DNA of 44,820 nt from Pseudomonas fluorescens (GTDB lineage: Bacteria > Pseudomonadota > Gammaproteobacteria > Pseudomonadales > Pseudomonadaceae). Under the pieces are notes generated by a model, which saw only the letters and a program-made list of their open reading frames with translations, made no database searches and was not told where the DNA came from. The position numbers and the translations under genes were made by a program. Positions 26,475-35,155 of this stretch are shown piece after piece. Every line of letters starts with the position of its first letter. Position 1 is the stretch's first letter. Location of the stretch: contig NZ_LACC01000004.1 in the NCBI RefSeq assembly GCF_000967965.1, positions 205,329-250,148 on the forward strand, given 5' to 3'.

Positions 26475-26606
26475 TGTGGCGAGGGGGCTTGCCCCCGTTG
26501 AGCTGCGCAGCAGCCCTAAAACCATTCACCACGGAACGTCGATAGATCGGCACTTATAGGTTTACGGCGGCTTCGCCACCGAACGGGGGCAAGCCCCCTC
26601 GCCACA
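26475..26606. repeat. REPIN, family 2
   Basis: Inverted arms 26475-26499 (TGTGGCGAGGGGGCTTGCCC...) and 26582-26606 flank an 82-base core. It lies between the convergent HD-fold gene and LpxH-like gene, the usual neutral position for such elements, and could double as a terminator. Confidence 0.9.
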
Positions 26607-26619
26607 AAAAACAAATCAA

Positions 26620-27435
26620 TCAAGCCAACTCCGTAACCCTGGCCGCCTTCAACTGCGCCTCGCGCGCCTGGGCATCCGCCAGGCGATACAACTCGATCGA
26701 ACCATCCCAGTGCTCGATCAGCGCGGTGCATGATTCCACCCAGTCGCCGCAATTGAGGTAGTCCACCTCGCCGACCTTGCGAATCTCGGCATGGTGAATG
26801 TGCCCGCACACCACGCCGTGCAGCTCGCGCTTGACGCATTCATGGGCGATGGCTTCTTCGAAGTCGCTGATGAAGCTGACCGCGGTTTTTACCTTGTGCT
26901 TGAGGTAGGCCGACAGCGACCAGTAGCCGTAGCCATATCGCGCGCGCCAATGATTGAGCCAGCGGTTGAGGGTCAGGGTGAATTCGTAGGCCGAGTCACC
27001 GAGAAACGCCAGCCAGCGATGGTAACGGGTGATCACATCGAACTGGTCGCCATGGATCACCAGCAGATGTCGGCCGTCGGCGGTGACGTGCACGGCTTCG
27101 TCGACCAACTGGATGTTGCCCAGAATCAGCTTAGAATAGCGGCGCAGGAATTCGTCGTGGTTACCGGTGACATAGATCACCTCGGTGCCGCGCTTGCTCA
27201 TGGTCAGCAGGCGACGGATGACGTTAGTGTGCGCTTGCGGCCAGTACATGCCGCCGCGCAGTTTCCAGCCGTCGATGATGTCGCCGACCAGGTAGATCTT
27301 GTCCGCGTGATAGCCCTTGAGAAACTGCGACAGGTGTTCAGCCTGGCAATCCCGGGTGCCCAAATGCACGTCGGAAATCCATAAAGTCCGTACGCGTTGC
27401 TTACGGGTGGGTTTGGCGAGCTCGGCGCTGGTCAT
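26620..27435 (-). CDS. LpxH-like metallophosphoesterase (UDP-2,3-diacylglucosamine diphosphatase family)
   Basis: A calcineurin-like phosphoesterase of 271 residues. All metal motifs are present: ISDVHLGTRDC, VGDIIDGWKL, GNHDEFLRR, VIHGDQFD and GHIHHAE. The sequence fits the LpxH2-like branch of UDP-2,3-diacylglucosamine pyrophosphatase, which releases lipid X in lipid A synthesis; many Pseudomonas carry it beside a canonical lpxH. The start at 27435 follows AGAGGG. A longer frame upstream lacks a ribosome site. Confidence 0.87.
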   Translation of the reverse strand: MTSAELAKPTRKQRVRTLWISDVHLGTRDCQAEHLSQFLKGYHADKIYLVGDIIDGWKLRGGMYWPQAHTNVIRRLLTMSKRGTEVIYVTGNHDEFLRRYSKLILGNIQLVDEAVHVTADGRHLLVIHGDQFDVITRYHRWLAFLGDSAYEFTLTLNRWLNHWRARYGYGYWSLSAYLKHKVKTAVSFISDFEEAIAHECVKRELHGVVCGHIHHAEIRKVGEVDYLNCGDWVESCTALIEHWDGSIELYRLADAQAREAQLKAARVTELA

Positions 27436-27569
27436 GGGCAACCCTCTGGCAAGTTTTGCCAAGTCTGCCCCGAGCCGGTTAATGGTCCATGACAGCGTCA
27501 AGTCAGTCCTGTGACAGCGCTTGCAGGCCCGCTCGGTGTAGACTGACGCCCTGAGCCGGGAGACCCGCG

Positions 27570-28328
27570 ATGAGACCGATCCTCACGCTTCGCCAATACA
27601 GCCACGACCTGATCGTCCACAGCCACGAACACGCGCAACTGGTGTTCGGGCTTTCTGGCGCCCTGGATTTCGAGGTCGACGGGCGTGGCAGCCAGGTGGT
27701 CCGGCAGAGTTTCGTGGTGGTGCCCTCCGGAGCGCATCACGCGTGTGGCAGCGCCAATGGCAGCCGCTGCCTGGTGCTGGATGTGCCAAGCGAACAATGG
27801 GTTGCCCAGTCGTTGGGCGATCACGCCGAGCCCAGCCGACGCCTGCTCGACAACGCCGGGCGCCTGCCCCTGAATGCCGGGCAAAGCCAATTGGTCAGTT
27901 GGCTGGCGAACAGTCCGGTGGATGATCCGCTGATCGCTCAACAAGGCGCGGTGCTGTTGCTGGCCAGTCTCAACAACGTCAGGCCCGAAGCCGTCGGCGG
28001 TCGGCGTCTGCCCTATGCGGCGCTGGACGCGCACATCGATCAGTACGCGGCATACCCGCTGCAAGTGGCCGACCTGGCCCGGGTAGCCGGCCTTTCCAGT
28101 GCCCGTCTGCATGCACGGTTCGTGGCCGAATGCGGGCAAACGCCGATGGACTATATCCGCAGCCGACGCCTGCACATAGCGGTGGGCTTGCTGCGCAACT
28201 CGGCGCTGCCCATCGGCGAAATTGCCAGCCGCGTCGGATACAGCTCCCAGAGTGCCTTCGCGGCGGCGGTGCTGCGCGAGTTCGGGGCATCGCCCGGAAA
28301 ACTGCGGCGCGAGGGTGGCGACAAATAA
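27570..28328 (+). CDS. AraC-family regulator with cupin-like N-domain
   Basis: 252 residues. The N-terminal cupin-type sensor has His residues placed as in that fold (HSHEHAQLVFGLSG, PSGAHHACG). The C-terminal AraC DNA-binding domain has both helix-turn-helices (VADLARVAGLSSARLHARF; IGEIASRVGYSSQSAFAAAV). GGGAG lies eight bases before the ATG. It sits just upstream of an EamA exporter on the same strand (77-base gap), a common pairing in which the regulator controls the exporter. Confidence 0.9.
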   Translation: MRPILTLRQYSHDLIVHSHEHAQLVFGLSGALDFEVDGRGSQVVRQSFVVVPSGAHHACGSANGSRCLVLDVPSEQWVAQSLGDHAEPSRRLLDNAGRLPLNAGQSQLVSWLANSPVDDPLIAQQGAVLLLASLNNVRPEAVGGRRLPYAALDAHIDQYAAYPLQVADLARVAGLSSARLHARFVAECGQTPMDYIRSRRLHIAVGLLRNSALPIGEIASRVGYSSQSAFAAAVLREFGASPGKLRREGGDK

Positions 28329-28405
28329 CGCGAGTTTGCCGACAGACTTGATGGGCCATTACGCGCTTCAATGAGGCCTCTGTTCGTTTGTCGTTAAGGA
28401 TTGCA

Positions 28406-29299
28406 ATGACTCCCCGTACCGCCCTTGGCGCCTTGCATATAGGCGCATTGATGTTCGGCCTGACCGGCGTGTTCGGCAAACTGGCCGCCGCGTCCCCGGC
28501 GATCATCGTGTTCGGCCGTGCCGCCTTTGCCGTGCTCGCGCTGACGTTTTTTGCACGGTTCGCCAGCCAGACGCGCTGGCAGAAACTTGAGGCCGTGGAC
28601 TGGCGCCGGCTGCTGCTCAGCGGCCTGTTGCTGGCCGGACACTGGGTGAGCTTCTTCATTGCCGTGAAAGTCGCAGGCGTGGCGATTGCGACGCTCGGTT
28701 TCGCCAGCTTCCCGGCCTTTACCGTGATCCTCGAAGGGTTGATCTTCCGCGAGCGCATTCGCGCCAATGAAATTGTGCTGGTGCTGCTGGTGAGTGTCGG
28801 GCTGGTGCTGGTCACGCCTGATTTTGACCTGGCCAGCGGCGCCACCACCGGCCTGCTGTGGGCCGTGGGTTCCGGATTGTTGTTCGCCCTGTTGTCACTG
28901 ACCAACCGTGCCAGCTCCGGGCGAGTCCCGCCGGTACAGGCGGCGCTGTGCCAGAACGTGGTGGTTGCCCTGTGCCTGCTGCCAGTGGCAGCGCCTCAAT
29001 TGAGCGAAGTGCGCGCCATCGACTGGCTGTGGATCGGCCTGCTCGGTGTGTTCTGTACCGGTATCGCCCACAGCCTGTTCGTCGCCAGCCTCGCAGTGAT
29101 CAAGGCACGCACCGCCGCAGTGGTGTTCGCCCTGGAGCCGGTCTACGGCATCACCGTCGCCTGGCTGCTGTTCAACGAAAACCCGACCCTGCGCATGTTG
29201 CTGGGGGGCGCGCTGATCATTGTGGCGATTGTGGCGTCCAGTCGGTTCTCAAGTGGCACAAGCAAGAAAGCCGTTGCAGCCGAGGCGACGTCTCACTGA
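28406..29299 (+). CDS. EamA/DMT-family transporter
   Basis: A drug/metabolite transporter superfamily permease, 297 residues, with ten predicted helices as two EamA repeats (start HIGALMFGLTGVFGKLAAAS; second repeat around LLWAVGSGLLFALLSLTNRA). The C-terminal helix pair FALEPVYGITVAWLLFNENP is typical. The start was chosen at the ATG after TAAGGA. The substrate is unknown; relatives export amino acids or metabolites. The stop overlaps the convergent SelW-like gene by 7 bases. Confidence 0.9.
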   Translation: MTPRTALGALHIGALMFGLTGVFGKLAAASPAIIVFGRAAFAVLALTFFARFASQTRWQKLEAVDWRRLLLSGLLLAGHWVSFFIAVKVAGVAIATLGFASFPAFTVILEGLIFRERIRANEIVLVLLVSVGLVLVTPDFDLASGATTGLLWAVGSGLLFALLSLTNRASSGRVPPVQAALCQNVVVALCLLPVAAPQLSEVRAIDWLWIGLLGVFCTGIAHSLFVASLAVIKARTAAVVFALEPVYGITVAWLLFNENPTLRMLLGGALIIVAIVASSRFSSGTSKKAVAAEATSH

Positions 29300-29580
29300 G
29301 TGCGGTCGTTGTGTCCCAGGTCGCGGTTCGGGTCGATCTGGTCGCGGACTCGCTGCTTGAGCACTTTGGCCTCGGGGAAGCCACCGTCCACCTTGCGCTC
29401 CCAGATCTGCACAGCGTCACAGTAAATATGAAAGACCCCGCCGGTGCCCGGCACCAGGGAGACTTTGCCCAGGTCATCACCAAAGGTGCTGAGCAGTTCC
29501 TGGGCCAGCCAGGCCGCACGCAACAGCCACTGGCATTGCGTGCAATAGGTGATGATGATTTCCGGTTTGCTGACGGTCAT
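29293..29580 (-). CDS. SelT/SelW/SelH-family (Rdx) thioredoxin-like protein
   Basis: 95 residues. The N-terminal redox motif YCTQCQW gives a CxxC in the Rdx family position where vertebrate SelW has CxxU. The rest matches the small family: LLSTFGDDLGKVSLVPGTGG, VFHIYCDAVQIWERK and GGFPEAKVLKQRVRDQI. A role in thiol redox is probable; the partner is unknown. Confidence 0.9.
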   Translation of the reverse strand: MTVSKPEIIITYCTQCQWLLRAAWLAQELLSTFGDDLGKVSLVPGTGGVFHIYCDAVQIWERKVDGGFPEAKVLKQRVRDQIDPNRDLGHNDRTQ

Positions 29581-29613
29581 GATGGGACGTGACTCCAGAG
29601 TTTGACGACGCCG

Positions 29614-30867
29614 CTATGATAGCCCGACCGGAGGCTGACGAGATGGCGGAGCGAGTTGCACCTCCAATTCGAACCCAGGCTCGATCATGGCCAGAGTTGC
29701 CGGCTGCGGGTTCTCGCTTGGGTTGATCGCGTCCCAACTCGACGCCATGGACAGCTCCTCCAGATTGAGCCGGTACTCATCGTCAGTGGCGGATTCACCG
29801 GATATCGCCAGACCCGGAACCACCGCCACGGCAGCAGCGACCGGGATGAAATGACGGTTGTCGACCCGCTCAAGCTCATCGTTGGCCGGCACCCCGTCGC
29901 GATGCGCAGTGGATGGTTGCACGACGGGGGGCCACATCACTGGCTCGGTAAAGAGCTCAGCCAGCGGTTCATGCTCCGACTGCAGCGCCTCTGACACTGC
30001 GGTCTGATGCTGCTGGCGTCGGTGGCGAACAAACCAGCCCAGCGCCAGCAATACTATCAGCGCCGACACGCTGGCGATTGGTAGCCAGCCAATTCCGGGG
30101 TTTTCAGCACTGATGGGGGCTGGCGCCACTGCGTCGGATGTAATGGGTTGCGCCTTTACCTTCTTGAGCTCCGCCAGTTGGATTTGCAGCTCGGCCAACT
30201 GTTTTTTCTGGCCGGCGATCAGCTCATCCTGGCCTTGAAGCTTCGCGTTGAGCTCATCGACAGTGGTTTGCAACTCGTGGTTTTGCAGGGTGCTGGCGGC
30301 CAGTTGCTCGACAGCAGGATCAACCATGGCGACGTCCGGTTCTGGCGTCGTTCTGGCCACGGGGGACGGCGATACGACCGGTTGAACATTGGGGAATGCG
30401 GACGCCGGGGAGCTGGAAACCGCTTCATCGGTGGCGGGAACAACCCCTGGCGCGCCCGGCGGATCGATAAGTACCGTGTACTCGCGCAGCAATCGCCCAT
30501 TAGGCTGATTAAGCTGCACGAGAAAATTCAGGAAGGGTTCACTGACCGGTTTGCCGGAGGTCACCTGAATCACGCTGCGATTACCACGCAGGACCGGGGT
30601 GAACTTCAGGTTGTTGAGGAAAAATACCCGGTCGACCCCGGCACGGCTGAACTCGTCCGCCGTTGCCAGGCTCACCGACAGTTCGTTCTCCTCCAGGCCT
30701 GCGGCATCCACCAGTGCGATATCGGCACGCAGCGGTTGATTCAGCGCCGAATGCAGGGTGATTTCACCCAGGCCCAGCGCAGGCGCCCATGCCGAGTAAG
30801 TGACCGCGCCCCCGGCCAGCAACCACTGAGAAACACCGCGTAAAACCAATCGCCAACACTTGAGCAT
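29614..30867 (-). CDS. Shortened FimV-like protein
   Basis: 417 residues from the ATG at 30867, which has AAGGA at good spacing; an ATG two codons upstream abuts that site. The N-terminal FimV domain follows a signal sequence: GLGEITLHSALNQPLRADIA, AGVDRVFFLNNLKFTPVL, NGRLLREYTVLIDPP. A Pro/Ser linker, a coiled coil (about 190-240) and one membrane helix (WLPIASVSALIVLLALGWF) follow, then an acidic cytoplasmic part. It lacks the LysM domain, long acidic region and C-terminal TPR cap of full FimV (over 900 residues), which organises type IV pili and poles. It is probably a paralogue, not a broken copy, since the frame is intact. Confidence 0.85.
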   Translation of the reverse strand: MLKCWRLVLRGVSQWLLAGGAVTYSAWAPALGLGEITLHSALNQPLRADIALVDAAGLEENELSVSLATADEFSRAGVDRVFFLNNLKFTPVLRGNRSVIQVTSGKPVSEPFLNFLVQLNQPNGRLLREYTVLIDPPGAPGVVPATDEAVSSSPASAFPNVQPVVSPSPVARTTPEPDVAMVDPAVEQLAASTLQNHELQTTVDELNAKLQGQDELIAGQKKQLAELQIQLAELKKVKAQPITSDAVAPAPISAENPGIGWLPIASVSALIVLLALGWFVRHRRQQHQTAVSEALQSEHEPLAELFTEPVMWPPVVQPSTAHRDGVPANDELERVDNRHFIPVAAAVAVVPGLAISGESATDDEYRLNLEELSMASSWDAINPSENPQPATLAMIEPGFELEVQLAPPSRQPPVGLS

Positions 30868-30994
30868 GAGCATCCTTGAGATCTACAGAAACCATCCGCA
30901 CGGGTTCGTACATCCGTTACGAACACGATATTGCCGAGTAGTTCTTATAGCCTGCCCAATGCGGTCTCTCAGAAGCCTGGCGTTCGGTTATGCC

Positions 30995-31429
30995 TCAAGA
31001 CTTTTCAAGGTTGCCCAGGATGTGCCCGTGAACCCGCATGCACACCTTCAAATCCGCCTCATCGACGCCTTCGAACAGTTCGTGACGCAGTTGCGTGGCA
31101 ATGGTTTCAATTTGTTCGATCAGGGGACGCGCCGGGGCGCAGAGCACAATTTTCTTCGCACGACGGTCTTCCAGCACCGCCTGGCGTTGCACCAGGCCCT
31201 GGCTTTCCAGGCTGTCGAGCAAACGGGCCAAGGTCGGACCTTCGACGCCAACGCTTTGTGCCAGCTCACGCTGGGTCGGTGCTTCTTCGAATCGTGCCAG
31301 GTGCAGCAGCACCAGCCAGCGCGCCTGGGACAAGCCCATGCCCGCCAGTCGGCGGTCCAGTTCGGCACGCCAGCCACGGGACATCTGGGCCAATTGCATG
31401 CCAAAGCGGTGTTGATCGGTTAACGGCAT
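30995..31429 (-). CDS. MarR-family transcriptional regulator
   Basis: 144 residues with the MarR winged-helix fold: LSQARWLVLLHLARFEEAPT, recognition region QRELAQSVGVEGPTLARLLD, and wing GLVQRQAVLEDRRAKKIVL. The DRRAKK wing is the SlyA/MarR signature. A perfect 13-base palindrome lies 34 bases upstream, so autoregulation is likely. The ligand and other targets are unknown. The gap to the fimV-like gene contains no further gene. Confidence 0.92.
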   Translation of the reverse strand: MPLTDQHRFGMQLAQMSRGWRAELDRRLAGMGLSQARWLVLLHLARFEEAPTQRELAQSVGVEGPTLARLLDSLESQGLVQRQAVLEDRRAKKIVLCAPARPLIEQIETIATQLRHELFEGVDEADLKVCMRVHGHILGNLEKS

Positions 31430-31462
31430 AAAACACTCATGATTAGACTGAAATAAATAAAA

Positions 31463-31475
31463 ACTAATTATTAGT
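31463..31475. promoter_or_regulatory. Candidate MarR operator
   Basis: ACTAATTATTAGT is a perfect inverted repeat around one central base. It is set in an A+T-rich stretch that must also hold the marR promoter. MarR proteins usually bind such symmetrical A+T-rich sites over their own promoter. Confidence 0.5.
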
Positions 31476-31548
31476 CAGCTAAGCATGAGCCTCGACTTGA
31501 GGCAAGGCTTGATCTGTACTGAATCGTTACATCAGCACTACAGATGTC

Positions 31549-33675
31549 TCAAATCTCGAATTCCGACTGCAACGCCGCCCGAACGCAGTACAACACCCCT
31601 TCCGGCACCCTGCCTTCAAACAGTGCGGCGATCTCGGAAGCCGGCGGCAACTCGCCTTCGCCGTCGAGGAAGGCGTCCTGGACTTCACCCATCAGGTCTT
31701 CGGGTAGATCCAGCGCCTGTTCCAACGACAACTGCTGCTTGCCAATCGCTTCGGCCAGCATGGTGTAGACGTTCTTTTCAGAGCACTGCAACTGACCGGC
31801 GATCTGCACCGGCGTCATCCCGGCCCGTGCCAGAGTGATCAGCTCGTGACGCACGTCGGCCACCGGTTTCGGCGCCTCGACCTGGCCGCCGAGCACTTCG
31901 AGGAAAGCCTCGCCGTAGCGCTCCAGCTTGCGCGCGCCGACGCCGCTGACCGTGGCCATTTCCGCCAGCGAGGTCGGCTGGCTGCGCAGCATCTCCAGCA
32001 AGGTCGAATCGGGGAAGATGACGTACGGCGGCACGCCATGTTCTTCGGCGAGCTTGCGACGCAGGGCGCGCAAGGCTTCCCATTGTTCGCGCTCCTCGCC
32101 ACGGACCAGCTGGCTCGCCTGGCTCTTGCTGCTTTTCGCCACGGTTTGCGCCTTGAGATCGCGGCGCAACTCCAGGGTCACTTCGCCCTTGAGCAGCGGC
32201 CGGCAACTGTCGCTCAGGCGCAGGCCGCCGTAGCCTTCAAGGTCGATGTCCGCCAGACCACGGGCCACCAGTTGACGGAACAACGAGCGCCATTCGCCCT
32301 CCGCCATCGTCTTGCCAACACCATACACCGACAGGTGTTGATGGCCGAAGCTGCGGACTTTTTCGTTGTCCTTGCCCAACAATACATCCACCAGGTGCCC
32401 GACGCCGTAGCGCTGACCGGTGCGGTAGATCGCCGACAGTGCCTGACGCGCCGGTTCAGTGGCATCCCAGGTCTGCACGCCGTCGACGCAGTTGTCGCAA
32501 TGACCGCAGGGCTCGGGCATATCTTCGTCGAAGTAGGCCAGCAGCGTTTGCCGACGGCAGCGGGTTTCTTCACAGAGCGAGAGCATGGCGTCGAGCTTGT
32601 GCTGCTCCAGACGCTTGTGGCGCTCGTCGCCTTCGGAGTTCTGCAGCATCTGCTTGAGCATCACCACGTCTTGCAGGCCGTAGGCCATCCAGGCATCCGC
32701 CGGCAGGCCGTCACGGCCGCCGCGACCGGTTTCCTGGTAATAGGCCTCAAGGGATTTCGGCAAGTCGAGATGCGCGACGAAACGCACGTTGGGCTTGTCG
32801 ATGCCCATGCCGAACGCCACGGTGGCGACCATGATCAGGCCTTCCTCATTGAGGAAGCGTTTCTGATGGTAGGCCCGCAAATCATTGGGCAGGCCGGCGT
32901 GGTACGGCAGCGCCGGGAAGCCTTGCTCGCTGAGGAACGCGGCGACTTCCTCAACTTTCTTGCGCGACAGGCAATACACGATGCCCGCATCGCTACGGCG
33001 CTCGGCGAGGAACGCCAGCAACTGCTTGCGCGGCTGTTCCTTGGGCACGATGCGATAAAAGATGTTCGGCCGGTCGAAGCTCGACAGGAAGCGCTCGGCG
33101 TCTTGCAAGTGCAGACGGGTGACGATTTCTTCCCGGGTGCGCTTGTCGGCCGTGGCGGTCAGGGCGATGCGTGGCACGTCGGGGAACATTTCCGCCAACT
33201 GGCCCAGTTGCAGGTATTCCGGGCGGAAATCGTGGCCCCATTGCGATACGCAGTGTGCTTCGTCGATGGCGAACAGGGCGATGTCCAGCCCCTGCAGGAA
33301 GGACAGCATGCGTGGCTGGACCAAGCGTTCCGGCGCCAGATAGAGCATTTTCACTTCACCGCGGCGGATGCGGACGGCGAGGTCGCGCTGTTGCTCGGCG
33401 CTGAGGGTGGAGTTCAACGCGGCGGCTGCCACACCCAGCTCTTCGAGGGTGGCGACCTGATCGTCCATCAGCGCGATCAGCGGTGAGACCACAACGGCCA
33501 GGCCTTCGCGCAACAGCGCCGGGACCTGGAAGCACAGGGACTTGCCGCCACCGGTAGGCATCAGGACCAGGGCATCGCCACCATTGGCCACGCGCTCAAT
33601 GATTGCACCCTGGCGGCCACGGAAACTGTCGTAGCCGAAGATGTCCTTGAGGACGCGTTGAGCCTGTTCGAGCAT
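31549..33675 (-). CDS. recQ: ATP-dependent DNA helicase RecQ
   Basis: A 3'-5' superfamily 2 helicase for recombination and repair, 708 residues. Motif [12 protein letters not shown], motif [19 protein letters not shown], motif III ALTATA, motif [18 protein letters not shown] and motif [14 protein letters not shown] are present. The zinc-binding Cys set (CEETRCRRQ ... CGHCDNC), RQC winged helix, HRDC domain ([20 protein letters not shown]) and a C-terminal HTH extension ([20 protein letters not shown]) follow. The last part exceeds E. coli RecQ (about 610 residues) but is usual in Pseudomonas. The start [20 protein letters not shown] follows GGAG; upstream codons are unrelated. Confidence 0.95.
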   Translation of the reverse strand: MLEQAQRVLKDIFGYDSFRGRQGAIIERVANGGDALVLMPTGGGKSLCFQVPALLREGLAVVVSPLIALMDDQVATLEELGVAAAALNSTLSAEQQRDLAVRIRRGEVKMLYLAPERLVQPRMLSFLQGLDIALFAIDEAHCVSQWGHDFRPEYLQLGQLAEMFPDVPRIALTATADKRTREEIVTRLHLQDAERFLSSFDRPNIFYRIVPKEQPRKQLLAFLAERRSDAGIVYCLSRKKVEEVAAFLSEQGFPALPYHAGLPNDLRAYHQKRFLNEEGLIMVATVAFGMGIDKPNVRFVAHLDLPKSLEAYYQETGRGGRDGLPADAWMAYGLQDVVMLKQMLQNSEGDERHKRLEQHKLDAMLSLCEETRCRRQTLLAYFDEDMPEPCGHCDNCVDGVQTWDATEPARQALSAIYRTGQRYGVGHLVDVLLGKDNEKVRSFGHQHLSVYGVGKTMAEGEWRSLFRQLVARGLADIDLEGYGGLRLSDSCRPLLKGEVTLELRRDLKAQTVAKSSKSQASQLVRGEEREQWEALRALRRKLAEEHGVPPYVIFPDSTLLEMLRSQPTSLAEMATVSGVGARKLERYGEAFLEVLGGQVEAPKPVADVRHELITLARAGMTPVQIAGQLQCSEKNVYTMLAEAIGKQQLSLEQALDLPEDLMGEVQDAFLDGEGELPPASEIAALFEGRVPEGVLYCVRAALQSEFEI

Positions 33676-33878
33676 AGAAACTCCAAAAATCACCGAAACA
33701 TCCCTGCAAGGCTGGTTCAGAACCCGCGACGCTGCACCGATAAATCGTAAGTGCGCATTGCATGACGCTTTACATTTCAGCCGTAACGCCAGCAGGGCAT
33801 CACAAAACGCGCGAGTATACCCGAGCCCCGTCCGGCAAAGGGCACCGCTGATAAGACTCCGCCCATGCAATGCCAAAC

Positions 33879-33968
33879 TGTGGGAGCGAGCCTGCTCGCG
33901 AAGAGGCCATTACAGTCAACATTGATTTCGCCTGAACCACCGCTATCGCGAGCAGGCTCGCTCCTACA
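33879..33968. repeat. REPIN, family 1
   Basis: Arms 33879-33901 (TGTGGGAGCGAGCCTGCTCG...) and 33946-33968 are inverted, with one mismatch (TCCTACA versus TGTGGGA). It occupies the recQ-yecA gap (33676-34060), in which I see no gene; both genes' promoters must also lie there. Confidence 0.88.
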
Positions 33969-34060
33969 GGGAATACGGTGCAAATATGCCGTGCGGCTGG
34001 CCCAAGCGCTCAAGAAGGCCTAGAATTCCCGCATCGAACATTCCCCAAGGTAGTCCTTTA

Positions 34061-34648
34061 ATGTCCTTCGCTGAGCAACTAACCCGCCTGCAAGTCTTCC
34101 TCGACGCTGATGAACTGCATGACGAGGCGCTGGACTACGTGGCCGCCCACGGCTACCTCACCGCGCTGTCGATCTGTTCCGAAGTCGTTCCTGATCGTGA
34201 GTGGATCGATGCCCTCTTCGCCGAGGAGCCGCACTACAGCAGTGAAGCCCAGCGCGAAGAGATCGAAGCCACCCTGCTCGGCCTCAAGGCCCACATCGCT
34301 CGCCAGCTGGCCTCCGATGAAGAGTTCGAACTGCCATGCGACCTGGACCTGGGCGATGACCCGGATGACTCCGACCTGCGCGGCTGGTGCATCGGCTTCA
34401 TGGAAGGCGTATTCCTGCGCGAAGCGGCCTGGTTCGAAAGCGCCGAAGAAGAAGTCAGCGAAATGCTGTTGCCGATCATGGTCGGTTCGGGCCTGTTCGA
34501 CGAGCAGCCGGAGTTCGAAGACATCGCCAAGGATGCCAACCTGATGGACGACATGATCGTTCAAATCCCGGAAGCCCTGACCGCGCTGTACCTGCTGTGC
34601 AACGCGCCAGACGAAAAACCGGCGATTCTCAAGCCTCGCCACCACTAA
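34061..34648 (+). CDS. YecA-family (UPF0149) protein
   Basis: 195 acidic residues from the ATG at 34061, ten bases after AAGG. UPF0149/YecA features: LTALSICSEVVPDREWIDAL near the N-terminus, and RGWCIGFMEGVFLREAAWF, the family core. It lacks the C-terminal SEC-type zinc motif found in some YecA proteins. Function is not known. The next gene begins 10 bases after the stop, so they are probably co-transcribed. Confidence 0.87.
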   Translation: MSFAEQLTRLQVFLDADELHDEALDYVAAHGYLTALSICSEVVPDREWIDALFAEEPHYSSEAQREEIEATLLGLKAHIARQLASDEEFELPCDLDLGDDPDDSDLRGWCIGFMEGVFLREAAWFESAEEEVSEMLLPIMVGSGLFDEQPEFEDIAKDANLMDDMIVQIPEALTALYLLCNAPDEKPAILKPRHH

Positions 34649-34654
34649 GGTTCT

Positions 34655-34676
34655 GCCTATGGACAACCCCATAGGC
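34655..34676 (+). promoter_or_regulatory. Hairpin enclosing the DUF454 start codon
   Basis: GCCTATGG (34655-34662) and CCATAGGC (34669-34676) form a perfect 8 bp stem with loop ACAACC. The ATG at 34659 is inside the stem. If that is the real start, initiation may be damped unless coupled to translation of the preceding gene. If the start is the ATG at 34689, the hairpin is intergenic. Confidence 0.45.
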
Positions 34677-35054
34677 AACCGCCCCCTGATGTTGCGCTAC
34701 GTGCTGCTGGCCATCGGCTGGCTGAGCGTGGCGCTGGGGGTGATCGGGATTTTCCTGCCGGTATTGCCCACCACGCCCTTCCTGCTACTGGCGGCAGCCT
34801 GCTTCGCCCGCAGTTCGCCGCGCTTTTATCAATGGCTGGTCGAGCATCCACGGCTTGGCCCGTGGATTCGAGACTACCTCGATGGCAACGGCATTCCACT
34901 CAGGGGCAAGGTCTACGCCATTGGCCTGATGTGGGCGAGCATCCTGCTCTCCTGCTACCTGGTGCCGCTGGTTTGGGCACGGTGCTTCATGCTGACCAGT
35001 GCGGTACTCGTGACGATCTACATCCTCAAGCAGAAAACCCTGCGCAAATCCTGA
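34659..35054 (+). CDS. DUF454 (YbaN) inner-membrane protein
   Basis: 131 residues with three hydrophobic segments and the DUF454 core GWLSVALGVIGIFLPVLPTT followed by PFLLLAAACFARSSPRFYQWL and HPRLGPWIRDY. E. coli YbaN belongs here; no biochemical role is established. The ATG at 34659 gives the full frame; the ATG at 34689 (MLRYVLLAIGW) is an alternative start at which the membrane part begins directly. Downstream, 101 bases separate it from lapG. Confidence 0.88.
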   Translation: MDNPIGNRPLMLRYVLLAIGWLSVALGVIGIFLPVLPTTPFLLLAAACFARSSPRFYQWLVEHPRLGPWIRDYLDGNGIPLRGKVYAIGLMWASILLSCYLVPLVWARCFMLTSAVLVTIYILKQKTLRKS

Positions 35055-35155
35055 AGTCTACATTGGCCATTTGTGGCGAGTTCCGTCCGACGACCTGCCC
35101 TACCCCCGCAAAAACTCCACCTAAACTTCACCCATCTACACTCGAGCAGCCAGAC

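Noticed and set aside
14378..33968. REP hairpins as insertion sequences or tRNA-like structures
   Set aside because: No transposase frame, target duplication or cloverleaf is seen. The arm sequences match Pseudomonas REP doublets.
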